Of a stretch of 64,000 nucleotides of DNA, positions 54,595 through 64,000 are shown one piece after another. The position numbers were made by a program, and so were the translations under genes. Within the stretch, counting starts at the first letter, position 1. The number at the start of each line of letters is the position of its first letter. The notes beneath the pieces were generated by a model. That model was given only the letters and a program-made list of their open reading frames with translations. It had not been told where the DNA came from and made no database searches. Source of the stretch: Myotis daubentonii (lineage: Eukaryota; Chordata; Mammalia; Chiroptera; Vespertilionidae); the NCBI RefSeq assembly GCF_963259705.1, contig NC_081842.1:181478349-181542348 (forward strand), read 5' to 3'.

Positions 54595-54670
54595 GACTAG
54601 CACATGTGAAGCCCTTACAACAATGACATAAGCGTTAGGTGTTGCCATCATCCTAAGGCACATGGGCAAC

Positions 54671-55190
54671 CCCAGGCTTGTTCCAGGCTGTCCCCACCCA
54701 CAGAGGTGAGACAGCTGAGGCCGGGAAACTGGACTGGCACCTGGTTAGAAGCCTCAGCACTGACCAGCTCCCATGGGATTGGGGCCCCCAGTGGGCAAAC
54801 TCAGGGCATTCCTGAACTGTCCAATGCAAACCTCAGATCTGGCTGCCACTGCAGAGCCTGCTGGGAGCCTTCCCCCTCCCCGACTAAGACCACCACCCCA
54901 TTGTTGGGATGATCCTTCCATAACCACTTGCAGCCCTGGAAAGGCAGGCTCAAGGCCAGGACCCAGCCCCTGTCCCTGCCGGGGAGAGCGGTGGCCAGAC
55001 TGCCAATCAGTCTGTATTTGTGGTGCTATGCCCAGAGGTAGAATGGGAAGTCTTTGGTTGTTTAGAAAGGAAATTGTGAAGAAGGTAAAAAAAGAAAGAA
55101 AGGAAACTATGGATTTTGTTTTTATTGAATTAAAAGTACCCCTGACCAAGAAAGAAGAAAAAATGTATAGTGAGAAAAATTCCTGGAGCA
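54671..55190. other. unassigned non-coding DNA
   Basis: No gene supported. The frames at 54773-55231 (plus) and 54754-55149 (minus) overlap almost entirely and have no recognisable domain. Confidence 0.45.
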
Positions 55191-55194
55191 GAAG

Positions 55195-55290
55195 TCAGGA
55201 GGCCCAGGCTCCGGTCCAGGTCTGTCACTGACTCACTGTAGAATCTTGGCTGGTCCCTTCTCCTCTCTGGACTCCAGTGCCCTTGACTGT
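55195..55290 (+). repeat. MIR SINE fragment
   Basis: Sense MIR: 'ccggtccaggtctgtcactg', 'actcactgtagaatcttggc' and 'tctctggactccagtgccct'. Confidence 0.5.
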
Positions 55291-55299
55291 AGACTCCTG

Positions 55300-56036
55300 A
55301 GTGGGAAGCAGCTGGAGGGGAGAGGAAAGGCCATTGGGTTCAGCAGTCTTGGTGTCCTCCTTCCCATTCCCTTTCACCACAGAGACTAGTAGCTTTGCAG
55401 TCTGAGAAACTGAACTTCCTCAAATCCTGGCACGGGTGTATCCTGCCCTGTGCTTTCTCACCATTTGCTTTCCCCTCTTCATGAATCTATCATGAGAAAG
55501 AGCTGTGCCCTTTCTTAGAATCTACTCGTTAATAATATTAATAAATGGCCAACCTTTGTAGTAGCCCTTTGCAATTTAAAGCTAACTTCAGATTATTTGT
55601 TTATCCTGAGATTAACAGAAGCCTATAGTCATGTCATCCTAACATGACTTACCCCTCTCTATTGCAATTGCTTATTTCCTTGTCTTCCTTGTGAAGGAAA
55701 ATCTTTAGGACTGTGGGGGCTGCTTCTACCTAGATCACCTTTGTGCCCCAATGCTAAAGCACAATGCTGTTGTATGGTAGACTCTTAACACATTGCAGAC
55801 CAATCGTTTTATTGCTAGCTTTACCAGGGGCCAGATAAGTTTCTATTGAATGAGTACAAAAAATCTTTTACATAAATGTTAAAGGCACGCTTTAAAATTA
55901 AATACCCATTGCATTTTGAAGTTATTTATTACATGTTCTTACAAGCTAATATCTTTTTAAAGTATGATACTTTGTAAAACACTGTGTAATATGAAGTGAG
56001 AAGTCTTGTGATGCGTCCACAATGTGTTAATAAATA
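55300..56036. other. unassigned non-coding DNA
   Basis: No gene or confident repeat seen; the second half is AT-rich. Confidence 0.45.
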
Positions 56037-56207
56037 CTAGAGACCCAGTGCGCGAAATTCGTGCACAGGTAGGGTCCCTAGTGGCTGCCGGCCGCCAGCC
56101 AGGGCCTCCCTTCATTCTGTGCCACCCCCTGGTGGACAGCACACATCATAGCAAGCAATCGAACTCCCAAGGGGACACTTTGCATATTAGGCTTTTATAT
56201 ATATAGA
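56037..56207 (-). mobile_element. short HeliBat-type Helitron, 171 bp, minus
   Basis: It begins 'ctagagacccagtgcgcgaa' with the hairpin continuing 'attcgtgcac', the reverse-complemented 3' end. It ends 'aggcttttatatatataga', the reverse complement of TCTATATATATAAAAGCC. Host A precedes and host T follows. Only the two termini and a little interior remain, so this is a minimal deletion derivative. Confidence 0.94.
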
Positions 56208-57955
56208 TGTGTTAAGCAAATCAGCCAGGCCCACAGCTGGTTGAATATGGAGCTTGCGAGAGAAGGAGGATCCCTCTTCTAGTGAGTGGCGCCACTGCCC
56301 CCTGGTCACCTCAGGGACAGCAGCCCTGGAGATAGGATAGGAAGAGCAGTGGTTAGAGGACCCAGTCAGGCATCACTGTGGTTTCTCCAAACTCATGACA
56401 TGAAGATCAGTGCCCAAGTAATGCTTTTGTAGGGGCTGAATCTGATCATTCCACAGCCTATAACACTGAATCAGATAGGCCTGCCATATTTTGTTGCCAG
56501 AAAATCATCTGTGACAACTTAGGCAAGTTAGGGGAATATTTGGGCTCAGGTCAAGCTGGGAGAAAACTTCCATAAAAGTTTCAAGAAGAAAAAGAAAAAT
56601 GAGCTCCATTGAAGCAAAGGTTCCTGACCCAGGTCAATTCTGCAAATAAAACCCCATGAATGTTTAGCCATGTTGGTCAATTAGCTTAAAGGAGCATTTA
56701 CTACACCTCCCAAATGCTTTCTCCTTTTGGGGTGGGAGGACTTTAATTAAAAGTCCAGAGGAGGTCTGGCACAGAGAATGACAAATGGGAAGGGATCACC
56801 TTAGAGAAGCCCTTGGCCCAGAAACAGAGAAATTGGGCTGGCTGGGATGTTCAGCATTTATTAAAATTCCCAACGTGTGAACTCACGCCTGAGTCAGACT
56901 GTCAGTGGGATGCCTGGGGAGGAGAGTGGGGCCCCTAATAAATTCTACAGCTACATGCCTCACCACAAATTCTAGTTCTAAGACTGAAGTTGAGGCAGAG
57001 AAGGCAGGAAACCAAAGCTTGCATACCGAGCCTTAGGATAGCAGAATGCTAGTGCAGAGCAGGACTTGCCTTAGTGGGTCATCCTAGCATGGGTGGGCTC
57101 AGAATGCAGGCATGTCTGGGCCTCACCCAACAACTAGCCTAAGGGGAATAAAGAAAACCATCCATGAGTTGCATGGTTGTATCCTAAGCAGGAAGGAAGC
57201 TTGTCATTGGGAGCCAGGGGGCACCTGAAGGACTTTTGTAGGCCCTCCTTTGTCTGTCCGTGCCATAAATGTTAGCTCTCCAAGCATCTGGTCTTGGCCC
57301 ACTTCTCCTCACAGTTACTCCTCTCCAGCTCCAACCTCATTCATGGGACCCAGACTCATACTATAACCTGCCTGCTGGACTTCCCTTCCTGGATGCCTCA
57401 GAGGCCCTTCAATGAATCTCCAAACCAGATTTTCCCATGTATCCCATACACTGCTCATCCCCAGAGTCCCCTCTGTGAATGAATAGCAACACCATCTACT
57501 CAGACATCTGAGCCAAAAAGCTGGATATTGGCCTCTACCCATTACTCACCAAATCTAGTTCTGTCTCTTAAATGGGTCTCAAACCCCTCACCACCTCCTA
57601 CCTAGACTGCCTGAGAAGCATAAAGGTGTTTCCCTGCACATCCTGGGGTAGGTCCAGACCATGGATGGTTCTGTTTGCTTCACCTCTTGTTGAACACCCA
57701 GAATCTGCTCTGGGAAAACTGGCTCCATTAAGCTAAGACAACAAGGCCTTAAGGACAGGCAATAGGACACTCACTCACTACCTGGCTCCATTTCCCAGTG
57801 GAGTCACCAGAGGTACAACTCTAGAGGTGTCACTAAACTCAGCCCCTTTTATTATTGCCTGCTAAGGGCAAATAGAAACCAGACTTACTGGCCAAAATAC
57901 AAGTTGCAACATGATCAGGATTAGATATTTCTGGATAAAAGAGAGAGAGATTTAG
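56208..57955. other. unassigned non-coding DNA
   Basis: No gene or clearly named repeat over about 1.7 kb. Short frames only. Confidence 0.45.
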
Positions 57956-57959
57956 TAAG

Positions 57960-58165
57960 CCCTAGATTGGGTATGGTGCATTCATTAGGTCATTTAATCT
58001 CATAACGACTATATTAAGTAGATACTTGGGTGCCCACTTTGCAAGTAAAAAAACAGAGGTTTAGCAAGCATAAGTAGCTTTCCCGAGGTCTCCCAGCCAG
58101 AGAATGGTTGGATCAAGATTTGAACTCCAGTCCTTCTCCTTCAAACCTGCCATCTTTACACACAC
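57960..58165 (-). repeat. MIR SINE (antisense)
   Basis: Reversed MIR: 'atttaatctcataacgacta', 'cccactttgcaagtaaaaaa', 'cagaggtttagcaagcataa', 'gtctcccagccagagaatgg' and 'atcaagatttgaactccagt'. Confidence 0.68.
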
Positions 58166-58289
58166 TGTGATGCTTGCTCCCTCCCACTAACAAAAGCAGC
58201 TAAGCATGAACCCCAGCTGAGGGGTCAGCATGACTGGGAAAGCAAGAGGGTGAAATGCTGCTTAAGGAAAACCAATCTGTGAGAAAGGC

Positions 58290-58510
58290 AGGAGAAGGCA
58301 AAAAGGAAAGCGCATTTGTTGAGGGCCAGCAGTGTGCTAGGCACGGGCTTAACACTCTTCCTTGTATCATCTCATCTAATCCTCACAATGGCCACTAAAA
58401 GAGGGAAAATTATCTCCATTTTACAGAGGAGAACACTGGGCATAGAGCATTGAAGTAACTTAGCCAAAGTTGCAAACTATAATGGAGTTGAGATTGAGAC
58501 GCTGTCTACC
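58290..58510 (-). repeat. MIR SINE (antisense)
   Basis: Reversed MIR: 'ttgagggccagcagtgtgct', 'aggcacgggcttaacactct', 'atctcatctaatcctcacaa', 'tctccattttacagaggaga' and 'gaagtaacttagccaaagtt'. Confidence 0.75.
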
Positions 58511-58594
58511 TAACACAAGACACGCTGAAGACTCCATGCCCAGGGCCACGTCCGCTGCCCCTCTCAGCCTCATTGTGTAAAATCCAAGGCGCTG

Positions 58595-58799
58595 CCCAAC
58601 AAGCATGGCTCAGTGATGAATATCGATCTATGAACCAGGAGGTCAGGGTTCGATTCTTGGTCAGGTCATATGTCCGGGTTGTAGGTTCGATCCCCAGTGT
58701 GGGGTGTGCAGGAGGCAACCAATCAATGATTCTCTCTCATCATTGATGTGTCTATCTCTCCCTTTCCCTTCCTCTCTGAATCAAAAATATGTATTTTTT
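58595..58799 (+). mobile_element. Ves SINE with 15-bp duplication
   Basis: The head 'cccaacaagcatggctcagt' is diverged, but the B-box-like 'gggttcgattcttgg', the body 'gcaggaggcaaccaatcaat' and the tail 'tctctgaatcaaaaatatgt' are clear. Flanks 'aaatccaaggcgctg' (58580-58594) and 'aaatccatgatgctg' (58800-58814) differ at two sites. Confidence 0.92.
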
Positions 58800-58814
58800 A
58801 AATCCATGATGCTG

Positions 58815-59433
58815 ACTGCTACCCCAAAAGGCTCTATAAAGCCAAAAAGTCAGTGTTTGGCTAGAGCCCAGCCCTTCTCAGCAGCTCTGGACTCAAAGAG
58901 GGTGTGTCCCAGTTAACACTCAGAGCAACGGTCCTGGGGGCTGAGAGCTTTGGGGAAAAGGCAGGACAGATCCTGGCCCTTCTCCACATCCCAGGCCCAG
59001 CCTCTTGCACTAGAAGCACTTGTACTGCCCCAGAGCCAACCCACCGGTATGTTGTACTTTGAGAGGAAAAATCTGCAAAGGTAAACAAGGAATAGAACTC
59101 AACAATACATAAAGCCCCGAGTGACAAGAATTGCTGTCATTAAGGCGATTGCCTGTCATAGAGGATGCTGGCTTGTTAAAATCTTTTGCTGTTTCAAATG
59201 CCACCCCCTTCAGAAAGCCCCTCCCTGGCAGGAATCCCCCTCTCCCACACCTGCACACTGTTTCACTGTTAGTTTAGAATGTATCATATTTCTTCCCAAA
59301 ATTAATTCTACTTCTTCACTGTATTGTGTTCATATTGAAAGCAGTGATCCTGCCTTCTTTTCAGTAATTAAAATTAACTAGTGGCCATGATTTATTGGGT
59401 GCTCACTGCAACCCACATGCTCTACAATCACTA
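58815..59433. other. unassigned non-coding DNA
   Basis: No gene or named repeat is recognised in this stretch between the Ves SINE and the Helitron. Confidence 0.45.
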
Positions 59434-59681
59434 TCCTCTATAATAAAAGGCCAGGGACCATAAGCATAACGACAAGAACGACCGCTCGACCAGTCACCAT
59501 CGACCAGTCACTACCTCTTGGTCCCTCCCCCCGAGGCCCACAAGCGTTGGCTCACAGCAGCAGGGGTGGGGGGCGGGGGTAGCTCATGGCTCGCAGCTCA
59601 CCGTGGTGGCTCGAGGTGGCGGGGCGGGGCGGTGAGCGGCAGCAATCTACCTGCGCATGATTTTGTGCGCTGGGCCTCTAG
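59434..59681 (+). mobile_element. HeliBat-type Helitron, 248 bp
   Basis: It starts TCCTCTATAATAAAAGGCCA and ends 'gtgcgctgggcctctag', with a worn hairpin 'gcgcatgattttgtgcgc' just before the end. Host T is not found after CTAG (C follows), so the flank has mutated. The interior is unusually GC-rich (59560-59640). Confidence 0.9.
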
Positions 59682-62585
59682 CCTCCTATAAGGCACATGA
59701 CTCTGCATTTGTCTCACCAGCCTGGAAACTCATGTCAGGAAGATCACGCACAGGGTCAGTGTCCAAACCCAGATCCAAGACCAGACTCTTTCCAATATAT
59801 GACAATGCACAAAGTATTTACTGGAAAAGTATTTGTTCAATATTTGTGAATTTGTGGTTTTCAACCCCATCACCTGCATGTCAACTAAAACTGAACACGA
59901 TAGTACGTCATATCTATTCCTGCACAATAAACCACCCCAAATCTTAGTGGCATGAAATGACAACCATTTTTTTAGCTCCTAATTCTGAGGATGGGGAATT
60001 TAGGCAGGACTCAGGGGGACCACTCCTCTCTACTCCACGTGGATTCTGTTTCCCCCTCGTGGCCTCTCTCTCTCTGTGTGGATACTCTGGACTTCTTGCA
60101 TGAAAATGTTTCCCTCTGAATGAAAGCAAAAGCCTTTGTAAAATGCTTTTTAAACCTCAGGTTGTCAATTCTGCTGCATTCTATAGATCAAAGCAAGCCA
60201 CACGTGCAACCTAGATCCCAGAGAGTGGGAAAACGGACCCCACCCCTTGGGAAGCGCGTGTGAGGTCCCATTGCAAGCAATGTGGACTTAGGGGAAATAA
60301 TCCACCAAGGGCCTTATTTTTCAGCAATCTGCCAGATAGCAAATGACAGATTCTGATCAGAGCATAGAGCTGCAGGATTAACTGCCGGCTCCCTTAAAGA
60401 AATGGAGATAACACCAGTTCTGATCTGGAAACCAGAGCAGCGCTGCAGCAGATCCAGGACTTTCCAAGAGTTTTCTCGTTTCTCTGCTTTGGCCAGGGTT
60501 TGCTATGATAGTCATCACATCCACTTTCCAAAGACATCCACAAACATTAGCACTTGTACAGAATGGAACGGGCTCTAAATTAAACCCTCTTGCCAACCAG
60601 GGCCTTTGTTGTGGCAGGAATGATCTTAAGAGGGCACCGCTGCCACCAATTCTGGACCCTGGATACCGTCACTGGCACCACCATAGCCCCCACTGGACAT
60701 GAGGCACAAAGCAGGCACCGCTGGCACCAGATTAAACACGAACTTGCCCCTGAGTCACTCTCTCCAGATTCAGAGCACTTAAAGTGGATATCTCGTTATC
60801 TGGAAATTTTACTATATGGAAAATTCCCAACTGGGCAGGGACTGGAGGAGAAAGAGGCTAACGGGAGATGATTCAAATCCACCAGTGAGTACCCAGAGAG
60901 ACACAGCCCATCCCAATAGCAGGCATTTACACTCAATACCCTCTTTAATGCATGTGACAGACAACCTTTTCAAGGCCGTTCACTACCTGTGTGGTGAACT
61001 GTGTGAGTTCCCAGCAGACATGGATAGAGCACTAAATCTGTACTGGGGTACGGAGTGAATAAAGGGACTCTTTTTAAAGATGGGAGCAGAGTTGAAGGAC
61101 ACCAACAGGAGTAATGCAGTGCCCTGGGGTTACAGCAACTCAGCTGCCTCGAACTTCGGCAACTCATGGTCTCTTGGCTGGAAGAATGCCCTGTGACGTC
61201 ACCTTCCTCCCACCCCAATCTACCAGTACCAACCATTGGCTGAACCCAACCAGAAGCCAGAGGGCAATGGAACCCATAGAAGCAGCCTGTTAGGGTCAAC
61301 TTCCCAGGGCATAGAGCAAGGTAGAGAAGAGATTGGAGCTGGAAGGACAAAAGACAGATAACCAGCATACAGCCCCTCTGCTAAGCAGCACAGCCTGGGG
61401 AGTCCTAAAGACTCCTCTCCCTCACTCCTAACTTGCTAGTCTTTAAAATCCAGTTTCACACAATTACACATTTGTAGGGGAAAGAAGGAAGATAGTACAC
61501 TGAGATTTGCCCACAACACAGTCTCTAAGGCTCAGTGCTCTGCCCTTGAAGTTTCAGATAGTATCTTTTATTTCCCAGAGTTGCTGGGTGAGACTTTAAT
61601 AAGCTCACGTACATATACGCTCCTTATAAAGTATAAAGTAATATACAGATATGATCTCCTATATCTTACGGGGGTAGGAGAACCACAGATATGAAGCCAT
61701 ATCTATACCATGGAGGATACATCCAGGCATATCTCAACCAGGTCACTCCCGTTCCATCACACACGTCATACCACATCACTCCTGCATGAAGGGCCCAGGC
61801 TAGCTCCCAGAGTCCCTCGCAGCTGATGTGTGAAGCCAGTGAGGAGTCAGCCAGGCCCCTGCAGCATCAGTGACGACCGCCTAGACAGGCAGTGGGGAAG
61901 TCAGCGTGACTGATGAGCTAGAAATGCATGAACGTCATTTGAGTTTTTGTTTCACAACACTCTTCTCTCCAGAGAGGTCCTGTGGAGCCTTTAAACCCAC
62001 AAGGTTTATTTAGGGGCATATGAAGTAGAATGAGGGTGCCACAGAGTGCATTCCCCAGGGAACAGCTTTACAGAGGACGCTGGCCAGAGAGAGATGCAAA
62101 AGTTGGCCGGGCCCAAGGCTGTCCATACACATCCTCACAGGACTCTCGCCAAGTGCTCAGCAAGATTGGCTCCAGAATTTATAAAGCCAAAAGAGGCTCT
62201 TAAATGATTTTTATTTTATTTTTAAAATAAACTGGAAGGGTGTAGTGGGAACGGTGTACCCTTCTCAGAGGGGATGAAACAGCATGAGAGCCTTGGAAAT
62301 GGCACCAAAGCAATTGCCATGCCTGTGCCCACTTAACTTATGAGTAAATTTCCATTTTACTCAGGAAGGAAGGCAGACTTCTTCTCTCCTTTCCCATCCA
62401 GTGGCTCCCCGCTGCCCACAAGACAATGCCTAGAGCTCCTTAAACTGGCGCCTCAGAGCCTCCCCAACTGGCCCAGACCACTTTTACAAGTTTATTTCCC
62501 AATACTACACCTCCCAGACTCGCAGCTCTGGCGTCACATGCTGGTCAGACGCACGGGCCTCAGAGCTGACACATCAGATTTTTTT
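59682..62585. other. long unassigned non-coding stretch
   Basis: No gene can be supported. The longest frame (60970-61368, minus, 132 residues) shows no domain. Parts around 59920-60110 resemble an old MaLR-type LTR in reverse ('tattcctgcacaataaacca'). Confidence 0.4.
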
Positions 62586-62589
62586 TAAC

Positions 62590-62760
62590 TGGGCTCCATC
62601 CCTTTCTAAGCTATATGACTCTGGGCAAGGGGTCCAGCCTCCCAGACTTGGGTTCCATATTTTTAAAATAATAGTGTTGGTCACAAATTAAAGGAGGTGA
62701 TGCACATAAAGCCCTTAACACATTGCCTGACCCAGAGTAAAAACGCAAAAATTAGCCACC
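62590..62760 (+). repeat. MIR SINE
   Basis: Sense MIR: 'ctatatgactctgggcaagg', 'ttccatatttttaaaataat', 'aaaggaggtgatgcacataa' and 'agcccttaacacattgcctg'. Confidence 0.62.
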
Positions 62761-62989
62761 GACACCAGACCAATCTCCTGGCTGTGCTGTGTTCTTGGTC
62801 TCCAAAATCCTGCTTTCACAGCCCTCCACCAACACAAGCCCACCCCAAGTTCAACATCTCCAGCTGGTCCAACCACACATCTCTCCCCTGGCACTGACCT
62901 CCACTTCTCCCTCAGGGCCCCAAGAAACCACAGTCATCCTGCAACGGCCGCCACGGTGAGATAGAAACACTGCTGGGTGCAGCACCCAA

Positions 62990-63180
62990 AGATCCCAGCT
63001 CAAGTCCCAGACTTTCCAGCGATTCGCTGCCTGACCTTCCACCAGTCACTTGCCTCTCTGGACTTCTGTTTCCTCTTCCCTAAATTAGGGAAAACACCCC
63101 TGTCCACTTGCTGTGGAAAGTCATCACGGTGATATATATAAAAGGACTTGGTAGACTCTGAAACACCATAGAGTGTTTAA
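62990..63180 (+). repeat. MIR SINE
   Basis: Sense MIR: 'cgattcgctgcctgaccttc', 'caccagtcacttgcctctct', 'ggacttctgtttcctcttcc' and 'ctaaattagggaaaacaccc'. Confidence 0.65.
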
Positions 63181-64000
63181 AAAAAAAAAACAAAAAAAAA
63201 CCACAACTATTAACCTGAAGGGCAAAAGTAATACTAAACCATAAAAGCGTACTTTCTTATGATCTGGTTCTGCATTTATGGTCTATTATGTTTCCATTAG
63301 AAAACCCAGTGAACTGATTCAATTATCCAGGCCACTCCAGCTCACTGTCCTGAGAAGCAGAATTTCCAAGGATTCCTACTCTTGCCCCAGGCCCTCTCTG
63401 AAAAGTACAGAAATCATTTCTGTTGTAGTTCAGACAATGGGAGTTCTACTCATCTGCAAGGTAATTTAGTTTACAAACTGCTTACATATCCCAGGGCCTA
63501 AGGACATGACTGTTGGCCTACAGAGCCAGGCAGACTTCCCACATCTGCCTGAGTCACAGCTCTCCCTCCAAAAAGAACTTATGGTTACTTGAAAACCTGA
63601 GAGCAACCCACCTCAGTGCAAAGGGCCAAATGCCCATGAGAAATGGGATTCTTTCAAATGCCCGGTTACATGTATAAAAAAGAAGCCAGAGTTCTGTGAC
63701 CTGACAGGTCAAAGCATTGCTTCTTCTGTTTTATTTCTTCCAAAGTGCAAATCTAGCCATTCTTTCCTCTCCAGTGCACAGCCTTGAAACACACTAAGAG
63801 GTCAATTTACCAACTCAAGCCGCCTGTTGGGAAATGTTCTCTACATGTTCTAGGCCACAGCGTTTCTTTCATTTTAACCTTCTTGGCTGGCATTTCTTGT
63901 TTGACCTGAACATATTCTTTGAGAAAGGGGGAGATATTTAGGGGAAGCAGATGAATCCATAAACACAAAAAGATTGACCAATTTGTTTAATGCTACACAG
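63181..64000. other. unassigned non-coding DNA
   Basis: Apart from an A-rich tract at 63181-63200, I recognise nothing here. Confidence 0.45.

Noticed and set aside
54332..54631. Nearly identical peptides readable on both strands
   Set aside because: They are explained by the long inverted arms of a hAT element, not by genes.

Overview
This window is mammalian nuclear DNA, almost certainly from a vespertilionid (evening) bat. Three kinds of repeat support this together. First, seven tRNA-derived Ves-type SINEs are present, most with intact target-site duplications. Second, there are at least eight non-autonomous rolling-circle transposons of the HeliBat type, with 5' TC, a GTGCAC-type hairpin, a CTAG 3' end and insertion between A and T. 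Third, there are several short hAT elements, including one matching the SPIN ('space invader') family that spread horizontally into some tetrapods. The background is old shared mammalian repeats: MIR, L2-like LINEs, HAL1/L1 pieces, MaLR LTRs and MER5-like hATs.

I find no convincing protein-coding gene, exon, tRNA, rRNA or CpG-island promoter. The open reading frames are short, overlap on both strands, and mostly fall in repeats or low-complexity DNA. The only recognisable coding remnant is a broken L1 ORF2 C-terminal piece at about 20953-21477 (minus). The window therefore looks intergenic or deeply intronic.

Layout: 1-2270 has MIRs and unassigned DNA. 2269-6060 holds a hAT, an L1 piece and a long HAL1-like LINE split by a MaLR LTR. 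6500-7010 has two Ves SINEs. 8260-8470 is the SPIN element. 9640-13560 has L2-like LINE remnants, one probably split by an LTR-like block, plus a 23-bp tandem repeat. 15167-17891 is a head-to-tail array of four minus-strand Helitrons, containing a minisatellite and a perfect 30-bp-arm hairpin. 19400-21770 is an antisense L1 split by a composite 954-bp Helitron. 22000-36000 is sparse, with hAT, MaLR, L1 and MIR relics. 36000-48400 has Ves SINEs, a solo LTR with a 6-bp duplication, a near-perfect hAT palindrome and a complete 402-bp Helitron. 48600-64000 has MIRs, a palindromic hAT inside a MIR, two short Helitrons and one more Ves SINE.

The nesting gives a relative history. LINE, MIR and MaLR fossils came first. 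hAT and Helitron bursts then cut into them, and Ves SINEs with clear duplications accumulated. The most interesting material is the Helitron array, its conserved hairpins (possible small-RNA precursors), and the Helitron carrying a stretch that may be captured host DNA.
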